Part shown: in pieces, positions 26,160-35,833 of the stretch
How the letters are laid out: the number at the start of each line of letters is the position of its first letter
Numbering within the stretch: the stretch's first letter is position 1
DNA from: Oscheius sp. JU75
Lineage: Eukaryota; Nematoda; Chromadorea; Rhabditida; Rhabditidae
Assembly: GCA_037178855.1 (NCBI GenBank)
Contig: JASJZC010000001.1
Span: forward strand, 6,200,001 to 6,264,000
DNA length: 64,000 nucleotides
Direction: 5' to 3'
The notes under the pieces: generated by a model
The model's input: the letters and a program-made list of their open reading frames with translations, nothing else
Databases searched by the model: none
What the model was told of the DNA's origin: nothing
Program-made: the position numbers and the translations under genes

Positions 26160-27037
26160 ATGGGTGATCACGAAGAGGCGATCAAACTCGACGAGGACGA
26201 GCTTCTTGGCGGTGGTGATGGCGACAACATCGATATGGGAGAAGAGGATCATGTAGGTTTTTGTCATTTCACCGTCGTTCATGTCACGTCCACCGCTAGA
26301 CAATGAATCACACTTTGCTCCTCCTTTCTCATCAATTTTTTGCATTTAAGGACCTGACCGCTATGGAAGCACAGATGGCCGAGCTCGAAGAGGAACAGAG
26401 AAAGCTCAAGCAGATTCAGAGCGATATTGAGGTCAGTTTTTGTCCAAAATTGTTGTAGAATCACATTTTTTAGGGTCAAATGAATCTTTCGTCCTCGACC
26501 CAGGGCAGCCAGAGCAACCTCACGATGCTGTCGCCCGAAGAAAAAGCCGAAATTGATGCTCGTTCCGTCTACGTAGGAAACGTGGATTATAGTGTGACGG
26601 CACACGAGCTGGAAAGCCACTTCCACGGCTGCGGATCAGTCAATCGAGTCACTATCCTCTGCGACAAGTTCACCTCACATCCCAAGGGGTTAGTTCTTCT
26701 TTCTGCCTGTCTATAAAAACAATTTTCAGATTTGCCTATATTGAGTTTACCGAGAAAGAAGGTGTTCAAAATGCTCTCGCTATGACAGACAGTCTCCTCA
26801 AGGGAAGACAGATAAAAGTAAGCCTATGAGTACTAAATTTTTCAAGAATGCGTCCCCTAGGTCAGCTCGAAGCGAACCAACCGACCAGGCATCTCGACCA
26901 CGAACAGGCCTCCTCGCAGCCGAGGCGGATTCTACAGTCGTGGACGTGGCGGCGTCGTCGTCAAGTACATTTACGCCGGCGGATACAGACCCCGTGGTCG
27001 TGCTCTCAGGTACTTTTTTTTCAGATATTCGTGCTAA
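26160..27037 (+). CDS. pabp-2: nuclear poly(A)-binding protein (PABPN1/PABP-2 homologue), 217 aa
   Basis: Binds the growing poly(A) tail in the nucleus and stimulates poly(A) polymerase in known members. Exons 26160-26252, 26351-26431, 26474-26688, 26730-26817, 26861-27037. An acidic N-terminus ([14 protein letters not shown]) is followed by a coiled coil at residues 32-58 ([19 protein letters not shown]). Next comes [20 protein letters not shown] and a single RRM at about 88-165, with RNP2 VYVGNVDY at residue 90 and RNP1 GFAYIEF at 130. The tail is Arg/Gly-rich ([14 protein letters not shown]). The human polyalanine tract is absent. The last codons read [12 protein letters not shown], unlike the usual aromatic end; 27010-27024 could be a 15-nt in-frame intron but need not be. 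Introns are short; the last is 43 nt. Confidence 0.93.
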
Positions 27038-27437
27038 ATGGCATTTAAGACGTGGACCTCGTGTCTCTCCCTTCATGTGAGGCCTCCTTCCCTCCAATTT
27101 GTGCATCAGAAGACCCTCCAATTATTCATCCCACCCTGTCGTATTTATTGTAGTGATCTTCCCGATCTCCTCTCTCCTTCCATCCCTCCATTATGTGCGG
27201 TGTTTATCGGGCTAGATGCACACATTTATCTTCTCCTCCCCATTCTAAAAAAAAATTCACCCCCATTTATATGTGTTTGATTCCTGTAACTGTCCACGTC
27301 CCTCCACCTACGACTCGTTTGTTGTCTGTTATAACAATAAGTTTGGTAAGAAATCGTCTACAAAAGCGAGCTTTGGGGATCGTTCCATCTTATTATTTTT
27401 GTAAATATGCTTTATCAACCTTTTTGACTGACTACAG
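27038..27437. other. intergenic between two same-strand genes
   Basis: 400 bp, pyrimidine-rich. The next gene starts right after the acceptor CTGACTACAG. The same orientation and spacing would allow a worm-type operon, but no SL2-related signal can be read with confidence. Confidence 0.4.
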
Positions 27438-28314
27438 ATGGAGAGCAACCTCCAGTACAGGGAGAAAGACTACTGGAACAGGCGATTCCAAGAGGAGCAG
27501 AACTTTGAATGGCTGGCCGATTTTCAGGCCTTCAAACACGTCATCTTGCCGAAATTGATGTCCAGTGATCGGTAAATCGTCTTTTTTGATCGGAATCGAA
27601 GGCAAATCTCAGAATTTTACACATTGGCTGTGGATCAAGTCGTCTCTCGATGGAATTGTACGAGCTGGGCTTCCGCAACATAACTAATGTCGACTATTCG
27701 CCAGTTCTCATCGAGGCCTCAAAGAGCCGTTATCCGGAAATGGAATGGATTTGTGACGATATCATGAGTCTGGAGACAATTCCCGATGCAAGTTTTGATG
27801 TCGTTTTGGAGAAGGCCACGCTGGAAGCTCTTCTTGTAGCTGAAAAAGTAAGCTTCTGCAGCAACAGCAGCATGTTTTCGATCGAATCGTACAAACAATG
27901 ATAAATTATAAATCACTATCGTGTGATTGGTTCAATTAAAACAGAAACATTCATTAGGCGTTCAAAATACATCTTTCAGAGCCAATGGTCGCCTTCTGAT
28001 GAGGCCCTCCAAATGCTCGACTCGGTTTTCTCTGCAGTTCAGCGGGTTCTAACTCCACAAGGTTTGCTTTCTGGGAAAACTACCAATTACTGTCGATTTT
28101 CGGCCAATTTATATCAATCTCCTTCACCCAACCTCACTTCCGTCTACCTGCTCTGCTCCGGAACCCATCATGGTCCGTGGATCTCGAGGAATTCGGCGAA
28201 ATGTTCCATTTCTTCGTCTACAGCTGTCGCCGAGGCCAGACCACGTCTCCGGAGCTCCGCGATCGATTTCTCCACATTGCACCCGAATGGCAGCGCTCAA
28301 TCTCATCACCCTAA
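27438..28314 (+). CDS. class I SAM-dependent methyltransferase, EEF1AKMT4-like, 220 aa
   Basis: The human relative methylates a lysine of elongation factor 1A. Exons 27438-27571, 27613-27847, 27980-28061, 28103-28314. The N-terminus YREKDYWNRRFQ and FEWLADFQAFK match the family. Motif I is LHIGCGSSRLSMELYELGF, then NVDYSPVLIEASKSRYPEM, FDVVLEKATLEALL (family: EKGTLDALL) and VLTPQGQFISISFTQPHF. The C-terminal part ends WQRSISSP. The last intron (28062-28102) begins GTTTGC and ends TTTTCG, not AG. The exon 4 reading frame is strongly supported by homology, so either the acceptor is non-canonical or one A is missing in the assembly. The start follows directly on an acceptor. Substrate is inferred from family only. 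Confidence 0.85.
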
Positions 28315-29244
28315 AATATTTCCTTATTGTTACTATTTTTGTTGTTTTTTGGTAAATTTTTTTTTCCCATTTCCACCGCTAGGCCGACAATAATCCGGAA
28401 GGGTAGGCGTAATTACGGCTGGCTGCCCATGCGCCGCATGAAAATGGGATGAAGCCAGCTGGGGGCTTCATATGACTCGTCGACTTTTCGAGTCGAGTTC
28501 TCAAACAGCAGCCCCCGTTTCACGCACCTTTCTGCTACCGGGCCTTTCGGACACAAACAATAGACAGCTGAGAAAAAATGGTGCAAAGGGGGTATCTAGT
28601 TTCTAACGGTGTGTTGGTAGCTGTTCAATTCCAATGTGTTCGTTTTAGGATTCTTCTCCAACGTACGATCAGTATTATCTAAAATCTTCGCGTAAGACCT
28701 CCTTCACCACTTAGAATCCTAGAATTCGGTTGTTTTGTCCCTTTTTGTTTTGTAGTCGGAGCCCTAACAGATTAAGATATGAACATAAAGACAGTTCCAG
28801 TTTTCTCCTAGGTAGTTCAGTGTACCGTGTGGCTAACAGTTGACGACAAGGTAAGGAACTTCTGTTTTTTTAGTCATTTTTGGAACATGCTATATTTTTA
28901 CCATCTTTTTTACTAAGTTATTTTACCTTTCCTTTGACACCAAATTTTTCTTCTCGGTTTGTTACCGTCTTAGTTAACTGGGCCTAACGAGGCTAACAAC
29001 ACTCCTCTACCACTTCAACGCATTCCTTTCTCTTCCCCTCCCGATTCAATATGCTAATTGCGCAGTCAGTATCGAAGCCACTATTGCCATCTGCTACCCC
29101 CCTCGCCTTCCCGTATTTACCCTCGGCATTACCTCTTGTTCTCACGGATTCCCGTTGTTTCTTTGCTCCACGCGCCTACACGGACTCTCATTAATTGACT
29201 GTCTCCCGCTGTTATCCCTTCCTAACAAATGCATTCAGAGAGAC
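28315..29244. other. intergenic with a cluster of predicted hairpins
   Basis: About 930 bp between same-strand genes. Bases 28426-28516 hold several perfect short stems (listed separately). The rest is pyrimidine-rich and may include 5' UTR or outron of the MAGUK gene. No ORF with protein character. Confidence 0.45.
28426..28516 (+). other. structured segment, possible non-coding RNA or UTR element
   Basis: Perfect stems: CCCAT 28426-28430 with ATGGG 28444-28448; ATGAAGCC 28449-28456 with GGCTTCAT 28464-28471; GACTCG 28474-28479 with CGAGTC 28489-28494; and, as an alternative to the second, GGGGGCT 28461-28467 with AGCCCCC 28510-28516. The last two can form together. No known RNA family recognised. 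Confidence 0.3.
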
Positions 29245-31691
29245 ATGGTGGAAGAAGGAGAGATTGACCAGCTGCGCACTAACGCCGATAATCTGGCCAA
29301 ATGTCTTCATGCTCTTCTGCAGAGAATCGAATCACTGGAGATGAACAAGGGTCAGAAAGATGAAGTCGCATCGCCTAGATCTCCAAAAGGAGAGACGGAC
29401 TTTAAAGACGAACAGGTAGTTCCAATATCTAGAGATTTTACAACCATTTAGGCGACTATCGAGGACAGCATAGAGGTGGATCCAGTCACCGGGCTTCGGA
29501 AAAGAAGAATTGTCACGGAGAGAGTATTGACCACGAAAACGTTCCATCAGCTGGCCCTGGAACCGGGCTCCATCCCTCTGGCTCCGCTGGCAAGTGGACG
29601 TCTTCTAAGCCCTGTATATCAGTCAAGAGCCGTTTCGATTGATAGGAGACAGCTGGATCAGGTAAGATAGCAATAGACACTTGGATTTTTGGAATATTTC
29701 CGGCTTGTCTGGAGTTTATTGAATCTATTTTAAATTGTCCTCGCGTCTCTGTCTGTGTGTGTGTGTCTGTCTGAAGCCAATATTGCCAATTAGTGTGCAC
29801 TTTTTTGTGCGCACACTAATGGTTTGCAAGTCAAGCCAAATCGAGTCAGTTTGGGAGATAGCTTCGTTGGGAGGACGTTGCTTTTGTTACGGTACCTCGA
29901 TTGGAGGGAATGCGGACAGGTTGAAGTATGAGGAAAGGGTCACGACAGTTGGACAGAAGGAAGTAGAAATCGAGCAGTTTTGGAAGGAATGAGGCTTTAT
30001 TTTGAGCCCCAAGGGGCGTTAGCATTCCTTGTATTAATAAAATTAGATTCCAGGCTTCTCTAGACAGGCTCCAAAACTTTGGCTCCAAAGCTTTTGAAGC
30101 GCGACTGGCTCCTGTGAGCCTTGTACTCTAACACTTGACAGTCAATCAAACTATAACTCTCCTTTTGCAGCCCCGTACAGAACTTTTGACTGTGATTCCC
30201 AAGTTGATTACAGATTGAAGTGACAGTTTCTAACGGTCAACTGGTTGTTCTGTCCGTCCATCCCTCTTCAAACCACAACATTCATCCCGGTGACACGATT
30301 CTCCAGGTCAATGGGAAGGATATCAGTTCTAAGGTTAGAAGAAACCACATACTGAAATACTGGCTTTAGGAAGAACTTATGAACAGTGTTGGACATCTGG
30401 AAGTAACTCTTGTACCCTCCGAACTATATTTGGCCCCTTCAAGATTTTACAGGATGCTAGAAGACTATAGGTAAGAAGCTTGTCAGCATTCCTTACAGTA
30501 AAATTCAGTTCCGAGGCAGACCCAGCCGGATGCCGATGGCTGCCAGTAGACTTTCGGAAGGGCGACGTCATTCAGTCCATGGCCGATGACGGCCTCTGGA
30601 AGCAGGCACGCAAGGTCAACGACCTTTCCCGAGTTGGCTATCTGCCATCGAGCCTGGCCATGGAGAGAGTCTCCATGCTGGCTCCCTACGGAAGAAGGGT
30701 TCTAGTTCTGTTGGGAGCACCTGGAGTCGGAAGGCGGACCCTGAAGAGCATGCTTCTCCGGTTCGCACCACATCATTTCGACACGATAGTTCCCAGTAAG
30801 TTTCACTCCGCGAACTCGATAGTCGTTTCGGGACAAAGGTCCAGCAACTAGACAGCATTGGATACTCAGTCAGTGAACTTTGTATCAAAGTAGGGGAGAA
30901 AGAACTGTTGACTGAGTTTCCAAGGCTGACGGGAGTGTCTGTTAATCAAAGGTCACTGAATAATTTAACATTTCAGTAACTTCTAGACAGCCTAGGCGAG
31001 GAGAGATCGAGGGCAAAAACTACTACTTTAAGCGAAGAGAAGACGTCTATGAACTTATACGGCAAGGTCGAATGATCGAGTGGGGAGAGCTCGATAATGA
31101 GATTTATGGTAGAGTCACTTCACTAGAATAGAAATCTTTCTTTCAGGAACATCCTCTGACACTGTTCGAGACGTTATTCGGGGAGGAAGAATGTGCTGCG
31201 TGGACTGCTCGGACAAGGCTCTCCACTACCTTTACAACAAGGAATTCATGCCCTTTGTGGTCCATATAGCACCGCCTCCTCTAGAGGAACTGATCCAGTT
31301 GGAGCAGTTGAGACACAGTAGAAGACCGGCTGATAAACTGGCTGAGGTGGGGCTTTTTTCTGGTACACGACAATATTTTTCACCTTTCCAATGTTCTGCA
31401 AAGTTGTAGAGCAGATCAAACTTTTTTGAACATAACAGAGCTTGAAAATTTGTTCTTCCTTTTAAAAAAAAATGATCTAAACGCTCAGATCTGTATCCAA
31501 GCCGAAGCCATAGCCAATGGGGAGTTCGGGACGAAGATCCACTGTACTCTGATCAACAGGAATCTGGATGTCACGTTCAAGAGGTATTGTTGCCTTGTAT
31601 CAGTCACAGTCGCATGACTTTCAGATTAATAGACGCGCTGGAGAGTCTCCGACTCGACACCCAATGGGTCCCGGAAGAATGGATGACTTGA
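29245..31691 (+). CDS. p55/MPP-type MAGUK (PDZ-SH3-guanylate kinase), 460 aa
   Basis: Membrane-associated scaffold of cell contacts. Nine exons: 29245-29415, 29452-29661, 30214-30333, 30370-30470, 30509-30795, 30977-31108, 31147-31346, 31489-31583, 31625-31691. Residues 1-57 form a short helical N-terminus (MVEEGEIDQLRTNADNLAKC). A PDZ domain is at about 126-195 (IHPGDTILQVNGKDISSK), SH3 at about 200-270 (LPVDFRKGDVIQ, DGLWKQARKV, VGYLPSSLA) and a guanylate-kinase-like domain to the end: VLLGAPGVGRRTLKSMLL, TSRQPRRGEIEGKNYYF, WGELDNEIYGTSSDTVRDVI, closing with TQWVPEEWM as in MPP proteins. L27 domains of larger MPPs are absent; length equals MPP1. Intron 2 carries dispersed repeat B. AATAAA lies at 31749-31754. 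I cannot assign it to a specific worm magu gene. Confidence 0.92.
29747..29925 (+). repeat. dispersed repeat B, copy 2, with an internal hairpin
   Basis: Aligns by eye with 7113-7260. It carries an extra near-perfect inverted repeat, ATTAGTGTGCAC then TTTTTT then GTGCGCACACTAAT (about 29796-29822), that the other copy lacks. Located in MAGUK intron 2. Confidence 0.6.
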
Positions 31692-31748
31692 ATCTCATTT
31701 TGTACCTTTGGCTTCGAAGAAGCACGTTGTCTTTACATACTAAAAAGT

Positions 31749-31754
31749 AATAAA
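31749..31754 (+). promoter_or_regulatory. polyadenylation signal of the MAGUK gene
   Basis: AATAAA 58 bases after the stop codon. Confidence 0.5.
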
Positions 31755-32376
31755 ACCGTCAGAATAGCCAAAATGTTCCAGTCATCGTACCAGCCTCGGC
31801 AGAAGTTACGGTACTCGACTTTGAAGCTTAAATAAAAGCACAAAAGACGACTTATTCTTGACATGACATGGCATGTTGAAATCTTGGCAATCCTTGTCTG
31901 CGCCACTTGTACTTGCGAAAAGGTTACCTGTCGTCCTGACCCTGAACCGTAAGCTGTCTCTTTCAACCTGCTTCGTCCTTATCCACCCAATTTTCCCCCT
32001 AAGCATTTCTTCCAAAAAAAATCTTTCAATGTGCTCCTATCCACTCTAACCTGTCGCGTATCTCTTCATATCCAATTTTTCAGTTAATCTACCGCGAAAG
32101 GAGCGTCCCAGTACTGACCCTCTAGTCACAACTGACTTGCTTTCATGACTTGATTTGTCAGATTTGCTGGTACGATCGAGTATCTCTGATCTACACCCAC
32201 TGTTTTTATTGGTTCATGTCCAGGAACTGTTTCAAATTGCAGAACTCCGGATCATGGCCTTCAATAACAGTTGCAGACCAGGAGGGTGAATCCTCTTTAC
32301 CCCCGTGTTGATATGATTTTCGATTTCTATTCTTTTCCCAATAAAAGGAGGTTGAATCGTGCTGGTGGTACCCATC
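31755..32376. other. intergenic upstream of the Cys-rich gene pair
   Basis: No coding signal found. Near its right end a TATA-like CAATAAAAGG lies about 36 bases before the next ATG. Confidence 0.45.
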
Positions 32377-32832
32377 ATGAAGTTGTTTCTTTCAATTCTC
32401 TTCTGTCTTCTTCTCGAAGGTGTGTCACTAAATCTTCTACTAACTACTGATTCAAGAACCAGCCCTAGCTCAGGTGTCTCTGAGACCTGCTCTTATCCCC
32501 TTCCCTCTCACGCGCTGCTGCTCCCCGGCCAGAATCCGATGCCCGAGAGGACAGCACTGTGAAGAGCGTACCGTTGTCTGTGTGAGGGCCCCGTGTCTTC
32601 CTGTCCAAAGTTGTGTACCCAATTGTCCCGTCGGACAGAACTGGCAAGATTGCCCTCACTGCGAGAAGGATAACTTCTGTCCCTTTGTCAGAGTAAGCTC
32701 CTATCTGCTGTTTCCAAAATGATGATTTAGAACTGCAACCCACCTGGATACTGCACCTGTGCCAGAGGAACCTACAGAACCGGAACAAGCTGCTCCAGAA
32801 TCTGTCCACTGGTTGCTATTGACAAGAAATGA
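32377..32832 (+). CDS. secreted cysteine-rich protein 1, 126 aa
   Basis: Exons 32377-32419, 32457-32692, 32731-32832, with introns of 37 and 38 nt. A signal peptide is clear (MKLFLSILFCLLLE, cleavage near PALAQ). The mature part holds about 18 cysteines: TRCCSP, RCPRGQHCEERTVVC, SCVPNCPVGQNWQDCPHC, NFCPF, NCNPPGYCTCARGTYRTG, SCSRICP. The pattern CNPxGYCxCxxGxYRxGxxC recalls trypsin-inhibitor-like modules, but this is not a firm assignment. It is a tandem paralogue of the gene at 33482, with matching exon structure. An upstream in-frame Met at 32359 is possible but would weaken the signal peptide. Function unknown; an extracellular role is inferred. Confidence 0.82.
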
Positions 32833-33440
32833 TGATGCTGCCGAAATGATTAAAACTGTCAATGGAAATGTTTTGAACTATCTCGAGAACTACTTTCTTT
32901 GAAACTTGAGAGAGTTTGTAGAATTGTGTCTTGATACATCACACCTCCTTTTGACCTTGTGAGCAACAAAATGCCACATCTTGACTGTGAGCTTCTTTAG
33001 AAATTACCATTGAGATCGCAATTCAGTCGTTTTCTCCTCTCTAATATGTCCTTTACGGTTGAACCAATCTTCCCACTTCACTTTCCCCAGCTAGGAGTCT
33101 GTGTCATACAAGCCCGCGTCATTTATGAGCGCCGCATGCACCTGGTTACTTCAAGCCAACTCGACTTTCCTGTCAACAATACGGATCTTCAGGCGAAAAT
33201 GAGGCCTGGATCGACCCGATGGTCATGTCTGTACTGGGCACATTGTCGGAAAAGGTCCCGAATGTTGTGAATTCGTTGCGGATCGTTCAATTCCGGTATA
33301 CGGAAGGGATAATTGCCAAAAAAGTGAATCAAATACCATCATACATATGTTCTCCTGATCACTGTTGCCAAAACAACCAAAAAGCTCGGTTCCTGCATGC
33401 TAATCCCTCAAATTAGCATTGTTTTGGTACCATGGCTACC
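32833..33440. other. intergenic between the paired Cys-rich genes
   Basis: One 90-codon open frame (about 33133-33416, plus strand) has no start near its 5' end and no recognisable domain; treated as chance. Nothing else seen apart from the promoter at 33441. Confidence 0.45.
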
Positions 33441-33448
33441 TATAAAAG
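33441..33448 (+). promoter_or_regulatory. TATA box of Cys-rich gene 2
   Basis: TATAAAAG lies 41 bases before the ATG at 33482. This is a near-consensus TATA box at the right distance for a very short 5' UTR without trans-splicing. Confidence 0.6.
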
Positions 33449-33481
33449 TGGTCCACAGATCCAGGCGGGCCAAATCAAACG

Positions 33482-34035
33482 ATGAACACCTATCTTGTTC
33501 TGCTTCTCTCGCTGTTCCTGATAGTTCGGGGTCAGCAGACGCCTACAGCTCCTGGAGTCTCGCCTCCCTCACTTCCTCCCCAGCCGGCGCCTGCACCAGT
33601 AGCTGCTGTGGCTCCTGGTTCTCCAGGAGCTGCTGCCATGACTTTCCCCGCAGGTGGAACCGTCTACTGCTGCTCCAGATGGTGGTCATGCCGTCAGGGA
33701 TACCATTGCGAGGCTTATTATCCCACATGCCGTGGATTCAACTGGTGAGGATGGTTCTCCGCCAAAAGTGCCTTATTCAGTCCTCGTCCCTACTCTCGCT
33801 GCGTCCCGAACTGTCCTTACGGCGAGACCTGGGTCGACTGCCGCGGCTGCACTAGCGAGAGATATTGTCCTGGCGGATCCAGACCTGTAGGTTTCCCCTA
33901 GAAACTCTTTGAAAATGTCTTCAGAACTGTAATCCGTCCGGCTACTGCGTCTGCAATCCCGGATCTTATCGTGTCGGCGACACCTGTGTTCGATTCGGCC
34001 AGTGTCCTCGTGCATGTCCTTTCGGCAATTGCTAA
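33482..34035 (+). CDS. secreted cysteine-rich protein 2 with Pro/Ala-rich linker, 159 aa
   Basis: Exons 33482-33744, 33781-33886, 33925-34035; introns 36 and 38 nt. Signal peptide MNTYLVLLLSLFLIVRGQ, then a Pro/Ala-rich linker of about 35 residues absent from its neighbour, then the Cys-rich module: VYCCSRWWSCRQGYHC, SRCVPNCPYGETWVDCRGC, RYCPGG, NCNPSGYCVCNPGSYRVGDTC and PRACPFGNC at the end. The shared skeleton CCS...C..GxxC...CVPNCPxGxxWxDCxxC...NCNPxGYCxC shows it arose with the 32377 gene by tandem duplication. Stop codons of this gene and the MED6 homologue are 65 bp apart, tail to tail. No known family named; function unknown. Confidence 0.85.
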
Positions 34036-34100
34036 ACCAGCTGAAATGAGATACCAACGAAAAAATGATGAAAATTTGCGACATTTTACTGTACATGAGA

Positions 34101-35184
34101 TCAGGAACGGGGTTTCTTCTTCTCTCCTCCGAAATCGCTTTCTGCGGGCCGAACAACTGTGGATCCGCTTCGAATAGACTGTGTGTCGTCTTCCGGCTTG
34201 ATTTTCTGAACATTGTTTGTACTTCCAGATCGAAAAAGACGTACGGTTTCTTCTCCTGCGAGTGGAAAAGCCTCGAAGAGATGACCCATCAGCATGGCTG
34301 TCCTCGTGTTCTGAAAATGGGTCCTTCGTGCCTGCAGAGGCTTGTCCTCTTCCTTCTCCTCCGTCTCGGCCGGTTTGTGCTTGAACTGCCAGTAGTAGCC
34401 TTTTGCAATATTGTACCTAAGCAGGTTAAATTATCGGAGAAGTTGAACGATTTCGTGCTCAGGTAGTCCTGAACGAATCAATCGACAAAATACGACAGAT
34501 GAACACGTTTCCTACCCATTTTTGACTAGCGAATATCTTACGGAAACTAACAAGCTTGTAGCTGGCCAAATAAAGGAAATATACAGGCCTGCGGTCCAAA
34601 ATGACCCACCTAGATAGTGACATGACCTCATCGAAAGCCTTCTTCAACGGATCCACCACGGCCAACATTCGGGATTGAATGAATGTATACATATCGGGCG
34701 CCTGGTAGACGACTCCGTTGATAATGTAGTAGTAGGCCAGAGGCGTGACTGGAAAATAGGTAATAGAAGAGGCTCAAAAGGTCAAGATACCGTTGGTAGT
34801 TGTATTTCTTCGATGCTTGCAAATCACGTAGAGAGGCGGCTGGGCACTCCACAAAACGTATTGAATTCCGATAGTTTTTCTGAATTAAGATGACATAAGT
34901 GGTCATGACCAACATGAAACAGGTTTCCACGACAATTTTGCCAAGAATTCTGGACAACAATATCCCCAAACTTACATCAAATTCTCCTCGAGAGGCCTAT
35001 CATTCAAATTCTGCATCTTGATCTGCTGATTATTGCAAGACATGTCGTAGAATCTGTTGGCCGGATTGCAGAAATAATCCAGGACATTTTCCGGCGTGAT
35101 GAAATTCGGAGGCCAGTCGGGATTCTTGAAGGTGATGTGCAGCGGATTCTGGGCCCCTAAACCCGCAGCTCCGGCTCTGGACAT
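34101..35184 (-). CDS. med-6: Mediator complex subunit 6 (MED6), 250 aa
   Basis: Head-module subunit of Mediator, bridging activators to RNA polymerase II. Exons 34976-35184, 34791-34879, 34610-34748, 34101-34416. Diagnostic stretches: VLDYFCNPANRFYDMSCNNQ (family: FYDRTCNNE), GIQYVLWSAQPPLYVICKH, TPLAYYYIINGVVYQAPD, IQSRMLAVVDPLKKAFDEVM and YNIAKGYYWQFK. Length equals human MED6. The C-terminal third is charged and poorly conserved, ending KKKPRS. The ATG follows directly on an acceptor (GTTTTCAAG). Confidence 0.93.
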
Positions 35185-35366
35185 CTTGAAAACTTTCTTT
35201 TGGAAAAAGTTACATTTTCGCTGGAGTAAACATTGGAAAATTACCAAATTGTGTGTGAAAATCAACAAAAAGAGGAAGACTTTATTTCAAGATTAAATTA
35301 CAGCTGTTTTTAGCAGAGAACCGGTTCATACAGCATGAATGTATAAGAAAGTGTGTTAGTGCACAA

Positions 35367-35833
35367 TTAGCACTTGTACTTGGCATCCCAGTTCAGATAG
35401 TCGGAGGGGAAAATGCGAGAATCGCGTCCAAGAAGCATGTCAAAGTGAAGACGAGACGATTCAAAGATTCCATCGGGGCCGCGATTGATGTTGGCGGCAG
35501 AGTTGAGCTCGCTAATGACGAAATCATCACCCGACCAAACAGAAAACTTACAGAATATACTGTTCAGCCTGTCCATTCCCACCGAGCATGCGGCGTGCGT
35601 TTATAAGACTAGAAATTTTCGTGTTCATGCGAGACCCTTCGGCGAGAAGCTCGTGAGGAGCCGAATTCTTCTCCTAAATGTCTTTTGATGCAATATGTTG
35701 AGTAGAAACAAACCGTTTGCGGAGCCTCCAAGTTTCGGATCGTGGCATGATCTTCGTGGAGGGCCTTGAAGACTGGCTCTTTCTGCTGAGGCTCAGCCAG
35801 AAGATCGCTCTGACGTTTGGCGTGGGTGGTCAT
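35367..35833 (-). CDS. small protein of unknown function, 128 aa
   Basis: Exons 35714-35833, 35552-35673, 35367-35511, with introns of 40 nt. The ATG follows directly on TTTTCCAG. The protein starts MTTHAKRQSDLLAEPQQKEP, has a helical middle (SLINARRMLGGNGQAEQYIL) and ends SRIFPSDYLNWDAKYKC. No signal peptide or membrane segment. Exon joins are canonical and keep frame. I do not recognise the family. It lies about 180 bp upstream of MED6 on the same strand, close enough for an operon-like arrangement, with MED6 second. Confidence 0.72.

Noticed and set aside
26160..31691. Three-gene operon (PABPN1, methyltransferase, MAGUK)
   Set aside because: Same strand, but spacings of 400 and 930 bp are longer than typical for worm operons and no SL2-type signal could be identified by eye.
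33133..33416. Open frame between the two Cys-rich genes
   Set aside because: Lacks an early start codon and does not carry the cysteine skeleton, so it is not a third paralogue; a frame of this length is expected by chance in a window this size.
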